Of a stretch of 64,000 nt of DNA, positions 34,637 through 42,433 are shown one piece after another (the first letter of the stretch is position 1; the number at the start of each line of letters is the position of its first letter). Under the pieces are notes generated by a model. It was not told the origin of the DNA. It searched no databases and was given only the letters and a program-made list of their open reading frames with translations. The position numbers and the translations under genes are program-made. The DNA comes from Echinicola pacifica DSM 19836 (GTDB lineage: Bacteria > Bacteroidota > Bacteroidia > Cytophagales > Cyclobacteriaceae): the NCBI RefSeq assembly GCF_000373245.1, contig NZ_KB890760.1, positions 1 to 64,000 on the forward strand. Reading direction: 5' to 3'.

Positions 34637-35780
34637 TTTCTTCTGGGGTTTCATTGTCAATGTATTTTTCGAGGGAATCCATGCATACTTCCACGCCAAG
34701 TCCGGGGGAATTAGGGACTTGAATCAGCCCATTTTCTAGTTTTACCTGATGTAGCGTGACTTCGTCCCGCAGGCTATTTTCGGTTCGGTCTAGCTCCAGC
34801 ATGGGCCTTCCGTTATACATCCTTCCTGGGTTTTTGTCCAGATTTGCCACAAAATGGATAGCAGCACTGATCGCAATCCATGTTCCCCAGGTATGAGGGA
34901 CTAGGTCTTTGTTAAAAGCCTGAGCAAGGGTGGCGATTTTTTTAGCCTCAGTGAGTCCTCCCGCGGCACATATATCAGGCTGTACAATATCCACACTCTC
35001 ATTTTCGAGCAGTCTTCTGAAGCCGTATTTTAGGTACTCACATTCCCCACCTGCGATTGGGATGCTGGTATGGTCTCTCATTCGCCTGTACCCTTCATAG
35101 TCTTCAGGAGAGACGGGTTCCTCAAACCAGCTGATGGAATATTGCTCTACCTGTCTGGCGAGTTCAATAGCTTCTTTATAACTATAGGCGTGATTGGCAT
35201 CGATCATCAGTTTCATTTCGGGCCCAATAGCCTTCCGGACACTGGCCACATTTTTAATGTCCTGCTCGAGGCCTAGCCCCACTTTCATCTTGGTGGCGCG
35301 GAAGCCTTGCGATTTGTACATCAACGCTTCTTCGGCTAAGGTTTGAGAAAGATTATCCACTCGGGTGAAGTACAAACCAGTAGCGTATGGCTCAATAATA
35401 GGATTCTTTACCCCCCCAAGTAATACCGAAACCGGCTGATTCAAGAGCTTACCTTTGAGGTCCCACAGTGCCACATCGATGGCACTTATTGCCGCTTGCA
35501 AAATGCCACTTCGTGCATAATCCATAGATCTACGGTACATTTCTTCCCATAAAATCTCATGCTCCAGGGCCGATTTCCCAAGAAGAAAAGGCTTGAAAAA
35601 ATCAATCCCTGCCTTCAATACATGCGCAGGCCCATATCCTTCTCCCCATCCATAGGTGCCATCATCCAGGGTGATTTTTACTATGCATATCTTGCGCGTA
35701 TCGTATTGCCACTGCGAAAAATAGAAGGGTGTATCTAATTTTTGGCTTATTACAAAGGGTGTTATTTCAGCAATTTTCAT
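34611..35780 (-). CDS. enolase-superfamily enzyme, probable 3,6-anhydro-D-galactonate cycloisomerase (DauB-like)
   Basis: Mandelate-racemase-subgroup enolase enzyme. The catalytic set is complete: Lys164-x-Lys166 in ATKMKVG, metal ligands Asp194 (LMIDANHAY), Glu220 (WFEEPV) and Glu246 (IAGGECEY), and His296 (LVPHTWGTW). Length is 389 aa, cytoplasmic. Acid-sugar dehydratases (galactonate and others) and the anhydrogalactonate cycloisomerases both belong here and cannot be separated by eye. Flanking GH127, GH129-like, sulfatase, DauA-, DauC- and DauD-like genes favour ring opening of 3,6-anhydro-D-galactonate to 2-keto-3-deoxygalactonate. Second gene of the operon, 65 bp after the RhaT-like gene. 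Confidence 0.82.
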   Translation of the reverse strand: MKIAEITPFVISQKLDTPFYFSQWQYDTRKICIVKITLDDGTYGWGEGYGPAHVLKAGIDFFKPFLLGKSALEHEILWEEMYRRSMDYARSGILQAAISAIDVALWDLKGKLLNQPVSVLLGGVKNPIIEPYATGLYFTRVDNLSQTLAEEALMYKSQGFRATKMKVGLGLEQDIKNVASVRKAIGPEMKLMIDANHAYSYKEAIELARQVEQYSISWFEEPVSPEDYEGYRRMRDHTSIPIAGGECEYLKYGFRRLLENESVDIVQPDICAAGGLTEAKKIATLAQAFNKDLVPHTWGTWIAISAAIHFVANLDKNPGRMYNGRPMLELDRTENSLRDEVTLHQVKLENGLIQVPNSPGLGVEVCMDSLEKYIDNETPEENEKFEIRS

Positions 35781-35845
35781 TTTAAAAATTTTAAAGTATT
35801 AATCAAATATTCAGTTCCAACGGAGAGTCTTATCACCCTATAATT

Positions 35846-36859
35846 TTAGTGATAGTTGGAATATCCTAGCAGACAAATGGCGCCAATCAAAACGGCTAGC
35901 CCCATCAATAATTGGGAAAATGGCTTTTTAGCATTGCTCCATTCACCAGCTCGGTAAGCCCATATATTGCTTATGATCAGTGCCAGCCCCAGTAATATGG
36001 GCCAGCCAATCACAGGCCCCAAGGCCCCCATCAATGCGGCACCCTGCCCGTAAACTCCCAGAGCGGCGAACCAGAAGACGCCTGATATAATCGCCCATTT
36101 ATAAGCCTGTTTGCTGGACTTTACCTGGAATGAGCCCCATGATTTATTCTTGAACAGCAGATAAATGGAGTAACCTGCATTCATCAGAAATGCCCCTAAT
36201 AAAACGACCACCCAAGCAGCCAAGCTTGCATTTTGGGTGCTGGCGCCATGCATTTCGGCAGCCTTAATGATAGGACTAGCATTAGAAAAACCCACATTTA
36301 GCAGGGCTGAAAGCACCCCCGAGGTCACTGCAATCAATATCCCCTTGCGGCTTGATTTGCGGCCTTGCCCACTTTCATGGCTTTGTAGAATCTTATCTCT
36401 ATTGATGCCCGCTATTGCGGTGATCAGCACTCCAATTAGTAATAATCCCACTCCAATTAGAATGAATGGAAAGGAGGCTTGTTCCGTAAAATCGTTGATA
36501 TAAAACAAGGGAAGGACGGAGCCTACTGAAGCCGCTAGGCCCATGACGATCCCATAGGTGATGGATATTCCAGTATATTCCACACTAATGCCGAAAAGAA
36601 TCCCGCCTATGCCCCAGAGAAAACCAAAGAGCATGGAGAAGAAGATAACCGATACCGAGACAGAGGCTATAGCCGTCCATAGATCTGGAACCACCGCCAA
36701 GGCCCAGCCTATGGGTAGCAGTATCATGGCGATGAAGGAATAGACCAACCACCAGGCTTCCCATTTGAGGGGTGAAATATGTTTCATTCCCAGTCCGAAA
36801 GTTCCTTGGAAAAAACTGGCGAACAGTACTAAAGCAAAGGCTATAACATAAGTATCCAT
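35846..36859 (-). CDS. RhaT-like sugar:proton symporter
   Basis: Inner-membrane transporter with about ten hydrophobic helices. The N-terminus QGTFGLGMKHISPLKWEAWW and the following segment match the L-rhamnose-proton symporter (RhaT) family, which in Bacteroidota has members of other specificity. The ATG at 36859 is used (337 aa) rather than a TTG eight codons earlier. It is the first gene of the transporter-dau operon, so 3,6-anhydro-D-galactose or a related monosaccharide is a reasonable guess for its cargo. Confidence 0.8.
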   Translation of the reverse strand: MDTYVIAFALVLFASFFQGTFGLGMKHISPLKWEAWWLVYSFIAMILLPIGWALAVVPDLWTAIASVSVSVIFFSMLFGFLWGIGGILFGISVEYTGISITYGIVMGLAASVGSVLPLFYINDFTEQASFPFILIGVGLLLIGVLITAIAGINRDKILQSHESGQGRKSSRKGILIAVTSGVLSALLNVGFSNASPIIKAAEMHGASTQNASLAAWVVVLLGAFLMNAGYSIYLLFKNKSWGSFQVKSSKQAYKWAIISGVFWFAALGVYGQGAALMGALGPVIGWPILLGLALIISNIWAYRAGEWSNAKKPFSQLLMGLAVLIGAICLLGYSNYH

Positions 36860-37029
36860 ACTTTGATCGATATCAGAAACCAAGTCGATTTGCGCAGGAG
36901 GATTCCCGTATCTATTGGTCTTTTGGGTTTTAGATTGTTTTTAGAGACTGGCTGATATATGCTTAGTCCCGGTAAGCAATGAACTCTGGGCTATGCCTAC
37001 TCCAGAAATGCTCCCATTGATTACCTCTA

Positions 37030-37096
37030 CAAAGAAAATGGATTGAAGGCCTTTGCTATTGATAGATTTTAACCCGTGCTTACCGTATTTTACCCT
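37030..37096 (-). promoter_or_regulatory. AraC-type operator and promoter of the transporter-dau operon
   Basis: Plus-strand half-sites ATTTTAACCC (37066) and ATTTTACCCT (37087) start 21 bp apart. A minus-strand -7 box TTTCTTTG (one base off TAnnTTTG) lies at 37030-37037, 36 bp from the proximal half-site start. The leader to the ATG at 36859 would be about 160 nt. Confidence 0.7.
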
Positions 37097-37143
37097 GTTT
37101 TGTATTGCTTAGGTCAAATAAGGAATATACACTGATATAAATT

Positions 37144-38472
37144 TTATAAGCCAAAAAATAGAAGGATGAATACCCCAATAAGGCCCGAAAGGCCCATTAC
37201 CAATGACTGGAGGGTATAAGTACGGTAGAGCACCTGTGGGGGCACCTGATGGAGTCGATTCAATAGCCAAAAAAAGCTTGAGTTGGCATGGAATACACAG
37301 AAGGATCCACAGCCAATTAGTGCAGCGGAGATTTCGGGTGACACTGGCAATGTGGAGGCTATGGGCCCAATCATAGAAGCGGTGCCCACCAGAGAAACCG
37401 TGATCGATCCTGTGGAGGTCGTCAATATAGCCGCTATAAAAAATGGTAATAAAGCTCCCAGTAGTGGGGAGTCAGAAAATAAGGAAATGAGTTCATTTTG
37501 GACTCCTGTGGCTCGAATAACCTGTCCCAATGCACCACCCGCTCCCGTAATCATGATCACTAGTGCGGATTTTATAATGGCTTGCTCCACCATTTTGTTT
37601 AAGCTGGATTGGCTAACTTTCCTGATATAGGTATAGGCCGCTATGGCCGCTCCGATCAGCACAGCGACCATAGGAATGCTTAGGAAATTGAGTGCTGGGC
37701 TTATAAAATGGGCGGTATCTGTTGGTATTAAGGACCCTAGGCCAATTAGGAGAATAGGGATAATGATCGGCAGAAGGTCAAGGAATATAGATTGATTTTT
37801 TTGATGAGTAGAATCGGGAACTTGTGAGTTTTGCTGCGTTTGCAGAGTCTGGTCATAGGGAATCCAGGACTTACTGCAAAAATAGATCACGAAAAGAATG
37901 CCCCCAGTCATCGCAAATAAAGCAACAAATAGATTAATCAGAAGCATATTCCCAATCTCCACTCCCATGAGTGAGGCTACTGCCATGGGCCCGGGAGTGG
38001 GAGGGATCAGGGTATGGGAAACCGTGAGGCCTGCGGTCAGCGATAAGGCGATGTACAGAACTGGCTTTTTTATTTTTCCCGAAAGGGACTCCACCACCGG
38101 CTGCAGGAGAATATAAGCTACATCCACAAATACTGGAATGGACACGATATACCCCGTCATACCCATGGCCCAGGGAAGCTTTTTTTTGCCCACCCAGGAG
38201 ACGATTCTGGATGAAATGCGGAAAGCTCCACCCGTCTCCTGCAAAACTTCCCCAATAAAGGCTCCCAATATCACGATAATAGCGATCCAGCGAAGGGTAT
38301 CTCCAAAACCTTCGAGGAGAATAGTGATGGTCCCTTCTCCTCCCAAACCCATGGTGAGCCCTAGGCCAATGCCAGTCAATAGCAAAGCTACAAAGGGATG
38401 TACCTTCCATTTAGAAATGGAAAATATCAGGAGAACTAAAAATAGAATAAGTGTTAGGATAGGGATGCTCAT
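37144..38472 (-). CDS. GntP-family sugar-acid:proton symporter
   Basis: Inner-membrane permease of the gluconate family with about twelve to fourteen helices. The motifs SIPVFVDVAYILLQPV near residue 110 and TAGLTVSHTLIPPTPGPMAVA near 146 are typical of GntP/GntT. Length is 442 aa. Monocistronic between the AraC gene and the transporter-dau operon, with its own operator. Family members move gluconate-like aldonates, so it may import aldonates formed outside the cytoplasm, or anhydrogalactonate; this is inference. Confidence 0.88.
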   Translation of the reverse strand: MSIPILTLILFLVLLIFSISKWKVHPFVALLLTGIGLGLTMGLGGEGTITILLEGFGDTLRWIAIIVILGAFIGEVLQETGGAFRISSRIVSWVGKKKLPWAMGMTGYIVSIPVFVDVAYILLQPVVESLSGKIKKPVLYIALSLTAGLTVSHTLIPPTPGPMAVASLMGVEIGNMLLINLFVALFAMTGGILFVIYFCSKSWIPYDQTLQTQQNSQVPDSTHQKNQSIFLDLLPIIIPILLIGLGSLIPTDTAHFISPALNFLSIPMVAVLIGAAIAAYTYIRKVSQSSLNKMVEQAIIKSALVIMITGAGGALGQVIRATGVQNELISLFSDSPLLGALLPFFIAAILTTSTGSITVSLVGTASMIGPIASTLPVSPEISAALIGCGSFCVFHANSSFFWLLNRLHQVPPQVLYRTYTLQSLVMGLSGLIGVFILLFFGL

Positions 38473-38501
38473 CTGTTCGGTTATTTTGGATGGTGACGGA
38501 T

Positions 38502-38567
38502 CAAATTAAATAAAACTTACAAATTTGATTCGCTGGAAATTACCCATCCTTACCTCTATTTTATCCT
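38502..38567 (-). promoter_or_regulatory. AraC-type operator and promoter of the GntP gene
   Basis: Plus-strand half-sites AAATTACCCA (38537) and ATTTTATCCT (38558) start 21 bp apart; the proximal one is degenerate. A minus-strand -7 box TTAATTTG (one base off TAnnTTTG) lies at 38502-38509, 35 bp from the proximal half-site start. Transcription would begin about 20 nt before the ATG at 38472. Confidence 0.65.
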
Positions 38568-38586
38568 GTGGGTTTACTGGCTTACG

Positions 38587-39447
38587 CTAAACAGATTTTC
38601 TGAATTGTTTTGGGGTACATCCCATGATTTGCTTGAATTGATTATTGAAATTTGTGATGGAATTATATCCGACGATATAGCATATTTCAGAAACCAGCAA
38701 GTCATCCTGAATCAGGAGTCGTGAAGCATTCCTGATGCGCACCTCATTCAGGAACTGGGTGAAGGACTTATTGGTCAACTTCTTAAAAAACCTACAAAAG
38801 GAATTGGTGGTCATGCAAGCTACATCGGCAATATCTTCAAGGGTAATATTGCTGGCGTAGTTGTCAGAAATATACTTCAAGACGGTATCCAATCGCTGGG
38901 AGTTTTCGGTGGTGTACTGTCTCATATCAGAGGAGGAGAGGACGTTCTTGTCCGTTGTTACCGATAGCCGCGAGAGGATTTCCAATAATTTGATGGATTG
39001 CATGGCGGGGTTGAGCTCGGGAATTCTAATCAATTCCTCATGGAGCTCCTCGCTGATGGACTTACCAAAGCACACTCCAAACTTTGACAGATCGAGGAGT
39101 TTGTCAATTTCAGAAAATTCAGGGTTTTTGAATGTTCCATTACCAATAAAGTCATTGGTAAATTTCATTATAATTGTTTTGACCTGATTTTCGTAATTGT
39201 TTTCCTCATAAAATGAAACGTCATTTCTCCATAAATGCGGCAAGTAGGGCCCCACTAATACGAGGTCTCCTGGGGAGAATTGGGAAACGCTATCGCCTAC
39301 AAATCGAATTCCGCTGCTTTGGGAGATATAGAGTAATTCGTACTGAGCATGGTAATGCCAAGAAGAGTCAAGACAGGGGATTTCCTTTTTACAGATGTTT
39401 ACCCGTTCATTGACAACGTTTTCGGCATTTTTTAAAATCAGTTTCAT
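38587..39447 (-). CDS. AraC-family transcriptional activator of the locus
   Basis: DNA-binding regulator of 286 aa from the ATG at 39447 (a TTG three codons earlier is the alternative). The N-terminal cupin-type ligand domain carries SSWHYHAQYELLYIS and FSPGDLVLVGPYLPHLWRND. The C-terminal domain has two helix-turn-helix motifs, NITLEDIADVACMTTNSFCR and LLVSEICYIVGYNSITNFN, with the closing GCTPKQFRK. Gene position at the edge of the locus, and four operator pairs with AraC-like 21-bp direct repeats upstream of its transcription units, make it the likely activator. An oligosaccharide or anhydrogalactose-derived ligand is inferred. Confidence 0.88.
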   Translation of the reverse strand: MKLILKNAENVVNERVNICKKEIPCLDSSWHYHAQYELLYISQSSGIRFVGDSVSQFSPGDLVLVGPYLPHLWRNDVSFYEENNYENQVKTIIMKFTNDFIGNGTFKNPEFSEIDKLLDLSKFGVCFGKSISEELHEELIRIPELNPAMQSIKLLEILSRLSVTTDKNVLSSSDMRQYTTENSQRLDTVLKYISDNYASNITLEDIADVACMTTNSFCRFFKKLTNKSFTQFLNEVRIRNASRLLIQDDLLVSEICYIVGYNSITNFNNQFKQIMGCTPKQFRKSV

Positions 39448-39460
39448 AAGTCCCAAAAAT

Positions 39461-39470
39461 AGGTAAAATA
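39461..39470 (-). promoter_or_regulatory. single operator-like half-site next to the AraC gene start
   Basis: The plus strand AGGTAAAATA reads TATTTTACCT on the minus strand, the same core as the operator half-sites, 14 bp before the AraC ATG. No partner 21 bp away was found and the orientation relative to the gene is reversed. It could serve autorepression or be chance. Confidence 0.35.
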
Positions 39471-39546
39471 CTTATATAATAGTGTGATCAGGCTGGGGTT
39501 TTACGATAAATGGGCTTTTAGGTGGTGTGGAATTAAGGAAAAGTCA

Positions 39547-39585
39547 CAAAAAAAACCGTGAGCCTTACGACTCACGGTTTTTTTA
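39547..39585. terminator. bidirectional terminator after tsf, right edge of the locus
   Basis: Stem CCGTGAG (39556-39562) / CTCACGG (39571-39577), loop CCTTACGA, flanked by A and T runs. Read from the tsf side, the loop is TCGTAAGG, identical to the loop of the pepP terminator at 15341-15382. Confidence 0.9.
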
Positions 39586-39606
39586 TTTATGTGATTACGG
39601 ATTGGA

Positions 39607-40437
39607 TTATCCGATAGATACACGCTTAAAGTCCACTACTGTAAGACCTTTGGTAATACCGTCAAGGTATTGAGAAACAGACTTGCTGCTGTCTTTTACG
39701 AAAGCCTGGCTAAGCAAGGTGTTTTCTTTGTAGAATTTGTTCAGTTTGCCCATAGCGATCTTTTCGATCATAGCTTCAGGCTTACCTTCGGCAAGAGCTT
39801 GCTCTTTACCTACGGCGATTTCTCTTTCTACTAAGGAAGAGTCAACGCCATCTTTATCTACAGCTACTGGGTTCATAGCGGCGATCTGCATAGCTACGTC
39901 TTTTCCAGCCTCTTCAACTTCTGCACCAGTTCCGTTTTTCAGGGCTACCAATACACCTAATTTACCATTAGAGTGGATATAAGGGACAACTGCCTCACCT
40001 TCAACGACTACGTAATCACTGATTTCGATTTTCTCACCGATTTTACCAGTCATTTCGATAATCTTTTCTCCTACGGTGATCGTGTCAAAAGGAAGAGCGA
40101 TGATTTCCTCTTTAGTAGCAGCTGTATTAGCAACGGCGAGGGCAAGGATTTCATTAGCAAAAGCTACAAACTGATCGTTTTTAGCAACGAAGTCAGTTTC
40201 ACAAGTAAGGGTCAAAAGTACACCTCGGGATGTGTCGTCACTTACATTAGTAACTACTACACCTTCTTTGGTTTCACGGTCAGCTCTAGAAGCAGAGACT
40301 TTCTGTCCTTTTTTTCTTAAGATATCAACCGCTTTTTCAAAATCTCCTTCAGCTTCGGTAAGGGCTTTTTTACAGTCCATCATACCGGCACCGGTCATTT
40401 GTCTTAGTTTGTTTACATCTTGTGCAGTAATAGCCAT
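39607..40437 (-). CDS. tsf: translation elongation factor Ts
   Basis: Nucleotide-exchange factor for EF-Tu. It opens with the UBA-like domain (VNKLRQMTGAGMMDCKKALTEAEGDFEKAVDILRKKG region, in the usual place from residue 9) and has the conserved TLTCETDFVAKNDQF motif near residue 76. Length (276 aa) is normal. Last gene of the rplM-rpsI-rpsB-tsf cluster, separated from rpsB by 157 bp that contain a strong hairpin with a T-run. Confidence 0.97.
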   Translation of the reverse strand: MAITAQDVNKLRQMTGAGMMDCKKALTEAEGDFEKAVDILRKKGQKVSASRADRETKEGVVVTNVSDDTSRGVLLTLTCETDFVAKNDQFVAFANEILALAVANTAATKEEIIALPFDTITVGEKIIEMTGKIGEKIEISDYVVVEGEAVVPYIHSNGKLGVLVALKNGTGAEVEEAGKDVAMQIAAMNPVAVDKDGVDSSLVEREIAVGKEQALAEGKPEAMIEKIAMGKLNKFYKENTLLSQAFVKDSSKSVSQYLDGITKGLTVVDFKRVSIG

Positions 40438-40529
40438 TTTTGATATATTTTAAAGTGATGTTGACTTTTTATAAAAGAACTCGCTTAGCATACGTTGAGA
40501 CAACGGGATAAAACGAGTAGGCAATAACA

Positions 40530-40569
40530 AAAAAATTGAACATAGGTAGTTTACCGTATGTTCAATTTT
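40530..40569 (-). terminator. hairpin with T-run between rpsB and tsf
   Basis: A perfect 13-bp inverted repeat, AAAATTGAACATA (40532-40544) / TATGTTCAATTTT (40557-40569), is followed on the minus strand by a run of T's. By sequence it is a standard terminator, but it lies inside the rpsB-tsf unit. It may attenuate tsf; no obvious tsf promoter was seen downstream of it. Confidence 0.75.
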
Positions 40570-40594
40570 CTGTTATGAATTAATTCATAGTGGA

Positions 40595-41356
40595 TTATTC
40601 TTTGGTTTCAGCGTCCACAGCTTTTTTTGCTTCTTCCTCTTCAGAAAGTTTAGCATCTTCTTTGTCTCTCTTTCTTTCAGATAGACCTTCCTCGATGGCT
40701 GAACCGATAGCTTTCACCAATAATGAAATGGATTTAAATGCATCGTCATTGGCAGGGATTGGGAAATCCACTTCTCCAGGATTGGAGTTAGTATCTACCA
40801 AAGCGAACACAGGGATACCAAGTTTTTTGGCTTCTGCGATAGCGATATGTTCTCTTTTGATATCCACGACAAACAAAGCAGCAGGAAGTCTGGTAAGCTC
40901 AGCGATACCGCCAAGTACGCTTTCCAGTTTCTCACGTTGTCTGGTGATCATCAAACGTTCTTTTTTGGCCAAAACCAAATAAGCCTCTTCTTTCATCAAC
41001 TTGTCGATGGAAGACATCTTCTTAAGTGACTTACGGATAGTAGCGAAGTTGGTCATCATACCACCAAGCCATCTTTCTGTAACAAAAGGCATTTTAAGTC
41101 TTGCCGCTTCTTCAGCTACTAAGTCTTTTCCTTGCTTTTTAGTAGCAACGAACATTACTTTTTTGCCAGAGCGTACGATTTGCTTGAGTGCGTTGGATGC
41201 TTCATCAAGGCACACGAGCGTTTTATTAAGATCGATGATATGGATACCATTCTTCTCCATGAAGATATAAGGTGCCATTCTCGGATCCCACTTTCTTGTT
41301 AAGTGTCCGAAGTGAACACCAGCATCCAGTAAGTCTTTATATTCGATTTTAGCCAT
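40595..41356 (-). CDS. rpsB: 30S ribosomal protein S2
   Basis: Small-subunit protein. The N-terminus [20 protein letters not shown] and the motifs [25 protein letters not shown] and [16 protein letters not shown] are those of S2. At 253 aa it has normal length with an acidic and lysine-rich tail (about residues 230-253), common in Bacteroidota. Third gene of the ribosomal cluster, 42 bp after rpsI. Confidence 0.97.
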   Translation of the reverse strand: MAKIEYKDLLDAGVHFGHLTRKWDPRMAPYIFMEKNGIHIIDLNKTLVCLDEASNALKQIVRSGKKVMFVATKKQGKDLVAEEAARLKMPFVTERWLGGMMTNFATIRKSLKKMSSIDKLMKEEAYLVLAKKERLMITRQREKLESVLGGIAELTRLPAALFVVDIKREHIAIAEAKKLGIPVFALVDTNSNPGEVDFPIPANDDAFKSISLLVKAIGSAIEEGLSERKRDKEDAKLSEEEEAKKAVDAETKE

Positions 41357-41398
41357 TTAAATATATGATTTTTATAAAATATCTGTGTAAGGTAAGGA

Positions 41399-41785
41399 TT
41401 AACGCTTGGAGAACTGGAATTTTCTTCTTGCTTTTCTGCGTCCTGGCTTCTTACGTTCTACCATTCTTGGATCACGAGTCAGGAATCCTTCTTTTTTCAA
41501 TGGGCTTCTGTGCTCCTCATTGATTTCGCACAAGGCTCTAGCGATGGCCATACGTGCTGCTTCAGCTTGTCCTTTTATACCACCACCATCTACGTTGATT
41601 TTGATGTCAAAAGTCTCCCCTTCATTCACCAAGGCAAGAGGTTGTCTTACCACGATTTGATGAAGATCAAATGGGAAATAAGCTTCAATAGTTCTGTTGT
41701 TTACAATAATCTCACCTTTGCCAGGCTTCATGTAGATCCTCGCAACAGATGTTTTTCTTCTACCGATTGTATTGATAACTTCCAT
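41399..41785 (-). CDS. rpsI: 30S ribosomal protein S9
   Basis: Small-subunit protein: TIGRRKTSVARIYMKPGKG at the start, GGGIKGQAEAARMAIARAL in the middle, and the basic C-terminal tail ending in RRKFQFSKR that reaches the ribosomal P site. Length 128 aa is normal. It starts 12 bp after rplM, the usual L13-S9 pair. Confidence 0.97.
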   Translation of the reverse strand: MEVINTIGRRKTSVARIYMKPGKGEIIVNNRTIEAYFPFDLHQIVVRQPLALVNEGETFDIKINVDGGGIKGQAEAARMAIARALCEINEEHRSPLKKEGFLTRDPRMVERKKPGRRKARRKFQFSKR

Positions 41786-41797
41786 GGAATGATCAAA

Positions 41798-42241
41798 TTA
41801 AAGTTTAACTTCTTTTGGTTGTTGTGCTTCATGAGGATGCTCAGCACCTTCATATACATACAGGTTAGTGTATAGTTTTCTTCCCAGTCTGTTCTTTGGA
41901 AGCATCCCTCTTACCGCCTTTTCTATAAGGATAGTAGAAGATTTGTCTTTCAAAATTCTTGGGGTAGAAATCCTTTGACCACCTGGATAGCCTGTGTGAC
42001 GTACATATACTTTGTCATCCCACTTCTTACCGGTTAATCTGATTTTGTCTGCGTTGATGACAATTACATTGTCTCCGCAATCCACATGAGGAGTAAAGCT
42101 AGGCTTGTTTTTTCCTCTTAAGATTTTCGCTACCTCACTTGCAAATCTACCTAGTACCAGTGTAGAGGCGTCCACCACTACCCAGTCTTTCTGTACTGTA
42201 GCATTGTTTGCTGATACGGTCTTATAGCTTAAAGTATCCAC
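41798..42241 (-). CDS. rplM: 50S ribosomal protein L13
   Basis: Large-subunit protein. The Bacteroidota-type N-terminus MDTLSYKTVSAN is preceded by no ATG: the start codon is GTG at 42241. Motifs DASTLVLGRFASEVAKILRGK and VDCGDNVIVINADKIRLTGKKW are typical of L13. Length 147 aa is normal. First gene of the cluster, with a well-formed promoter upstream. Confidence 0.97.
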   Translation of the reverse strand: MDTLSYKTVSANNATVQKDWVVVDASTLVLGRFASEVAKILRGKNKPSFTPHVDCGDNVIVINADKIRLTGKKWDDKVYVRHTGYPGGQRISTPRILKDKSSTILIEKAVRGMLPKNRLGRKLYTNLYVYEGAEHPHEAQQPKEVKL

Positions 42242-42297
42242 TGTGTAAATGTTTAATTATTAGCTTGTTAAATACATTTCACCCTCAAAAAGGGACA

Positions 42298-42328
42298 CAA
42301 AGATAGAAGGAATTTCACTACTATGCAA
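42298..42328 (-). promoter_or_regulatory. promoter of the rplM-rpsI-rpsB-tsf cluster
   Basis: Minus strand: TTG at 42326-42328, a 20-bp spacer, then TATCTTTG at 42298-42305. This fits the Bacteroidota housekeeping promoter (TTG, 17-23 bp, TAnnTTTG). Transcription would start about 50 nt before the GTG start of rplM. Confidence 0.75.
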
Positions 42329-42404
42329 AATTTATTTGTGTTTACTGCCTTATTTTCACCAAGATAGCCGCGGGGTTTTTCCACTACTCCTCTTAGTATA
42401 AGTC

Positions 42405-42433
42405 CAAAAAGCCCTTTATTCTCACTAAAGGCT
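42405..42433 (-). terminator. terminator of the pseudouridine synthase gene
   Basis: AGCCCTTTA / TAAAGGCT (42410-42418 / 42426-42433), one bulged base, followed on the minus strand by five T's. It overlaps the stop codon at 42425-42427. Confidence 0.6.

Noticed and set aside
37934-38410. 158-codon minus-strand frame overlapping the GntP-like gene
   Set aside because: It is an out-of-frame shadow of the GntP-family protein, which has clear motifs through this stretch.
15405-39447. Agar (3,6-anhydro-L-galactose) locus
   Set aside because: No agarase, GH117 or PfkB-type KdgK was seen, and the kinase is DgoK-type; the D-galacto route fits better, though sequence alone does not fully exclude it.
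15341-39585. Mobile element carrying the locus
   Set aside because: No integrase, transposase, tRNA target or direct terminal repeats were found; only the mirrored terminators hint at a boundary.
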